A DNA stretch of 64,000 nucleotides from Lewinella sp041392765 (lineage in GTDB: Bacteria; Bacteroidota; Bacteroidia; Chitinophagales; Saprospiraceae), in contig JAWKLL010000001.1 in NCBI GenBank assembly GCA_041392765.1, positions 1-64,000 on the forward strand, read 5' to 3'. This document shows positions 63,952-64,000 of the stretch, in pieces (the first letter of the stretch is position 1; every line of letters starts with the position of its first letter). The position numbers were made by a program, and so were the translations under genes. Below the pieces are notes generated by a model. The model did no database searches, was not told the origin of the DNA, and saw nothing but the letters and a program-made list of their open reading frames with translations.

Positions 63952-64000
63952 ATGGTCATTTTTGTACTACTAATAGGGTGTGGTGTCTCGTTGCAGGCAC
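63952..64000 (+). CDS. Start of Bat-operon lipoprotein (partial)
   Basis: ATG 63952-63954 begins M-V-I-F-V-L-L-I-G-C-G-V-S-L-Q-A at the window edge, a signal with a possible lipobox (L-I-G-C). An in-frame ATG at 63796, overlapping the VWA stop (ATGA), would add 52 residues encoded by the family C element. The original start was probably 63796 (M-K-I-S-Q-I-K), with the element inserted into it, and the gene may now start at 63952. Probably the TPR or BatD-type partner of the VWA gene, but too little is visible. Confidence 0.4.
   Translation, partial: MVIFVLLIGCGVSLQA

Overview
The window is chromosomal DNA from a Bacteroidota bacterium, most like the Saprospiria by gene content (inference; no database comparison was possible). 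The evidence is the ribosomal gene order rpsL-rpsG-fusA-rpsJ...secY-map-infA-rpmJ-rpsM-rpsK-rpsD-rpoA-rplQ without tuf or adk, Bacteroidota-type promoters (TTG, 18-20 nt, TAnnTTTG), several secreted proteins with type IX secretion (T9SS) C-terminal sorting domains, and an arginine gene pair of the Bacteroidota acyl-citrulline type.

Layout. 1-3.3 kb: two divergent small exported Cys-motif proteins, then a lipoprotein-SCO1-exported Mn superoxide dismutase cluster. 3.4-14.8 kb: T9SS proteins, a secreted S10 peptidase, a SPOR-like protein, glycerol-3-phosphate dehydrogenase, a class III adenylate cyclase and a rhodanese. 14.9-18.7 kb: one 1256-residue protein with two D-Ala-D-Ala-ligase domains, a membrane segment and three PASTA repeats, the most unusual gene of the window. 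18.9-23 kb: Ppx/GppA, an EamA exporter, a K+ channel with RCK domain and an SDR. 23.3-43.1 kb: the complete ribosomal super-operon on the minus strand. 43.5-46.7 kb: a small membrane protein and mutS. 46.7-49.0 kb: a non-coding, repeat-rich island with a 15-unit G-rich minisatellite. 49.0-56.1 kb: KptA, a second lipoprotein-SCO1 cassette, a candidate structured RNA, cytochrome bd oxidase with an AraC regulator, and a T9SS protein. 56.1-64 kb: argH and an ArgE-type deacylase, glycerate kinase, initiator tRNA, trmB, an exported protein, a Bat-type VWA protein and the start of its downstream gene.

Two things cut across the window. First, at least four families of short palindromic intergenic repeats (called A-D here) recur, some with inverted terminal repeats and one nested inside another copy. 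Second, at least eleven genes, including the essential secY, map and rpsN, are broken by indels, nearly all of them one base in or next to a homopolymer run. Repairing them restores canonical proteins, so these look like sequencing errors rather than pseudogenes; broken genes are annotated over their repaired span.

Functional themes: translation (ribosome, EF-G, IF-1, initiator tRNA, methionine aminopeptidase, SecY), copper/oxygen respiration and oxidative defence (two SCO1 cassettes, exported SOD, cytochrome bd), and cell-envelope construction (Ddl-PASTA fusion, SPOR-like protein, T9SS cargo).
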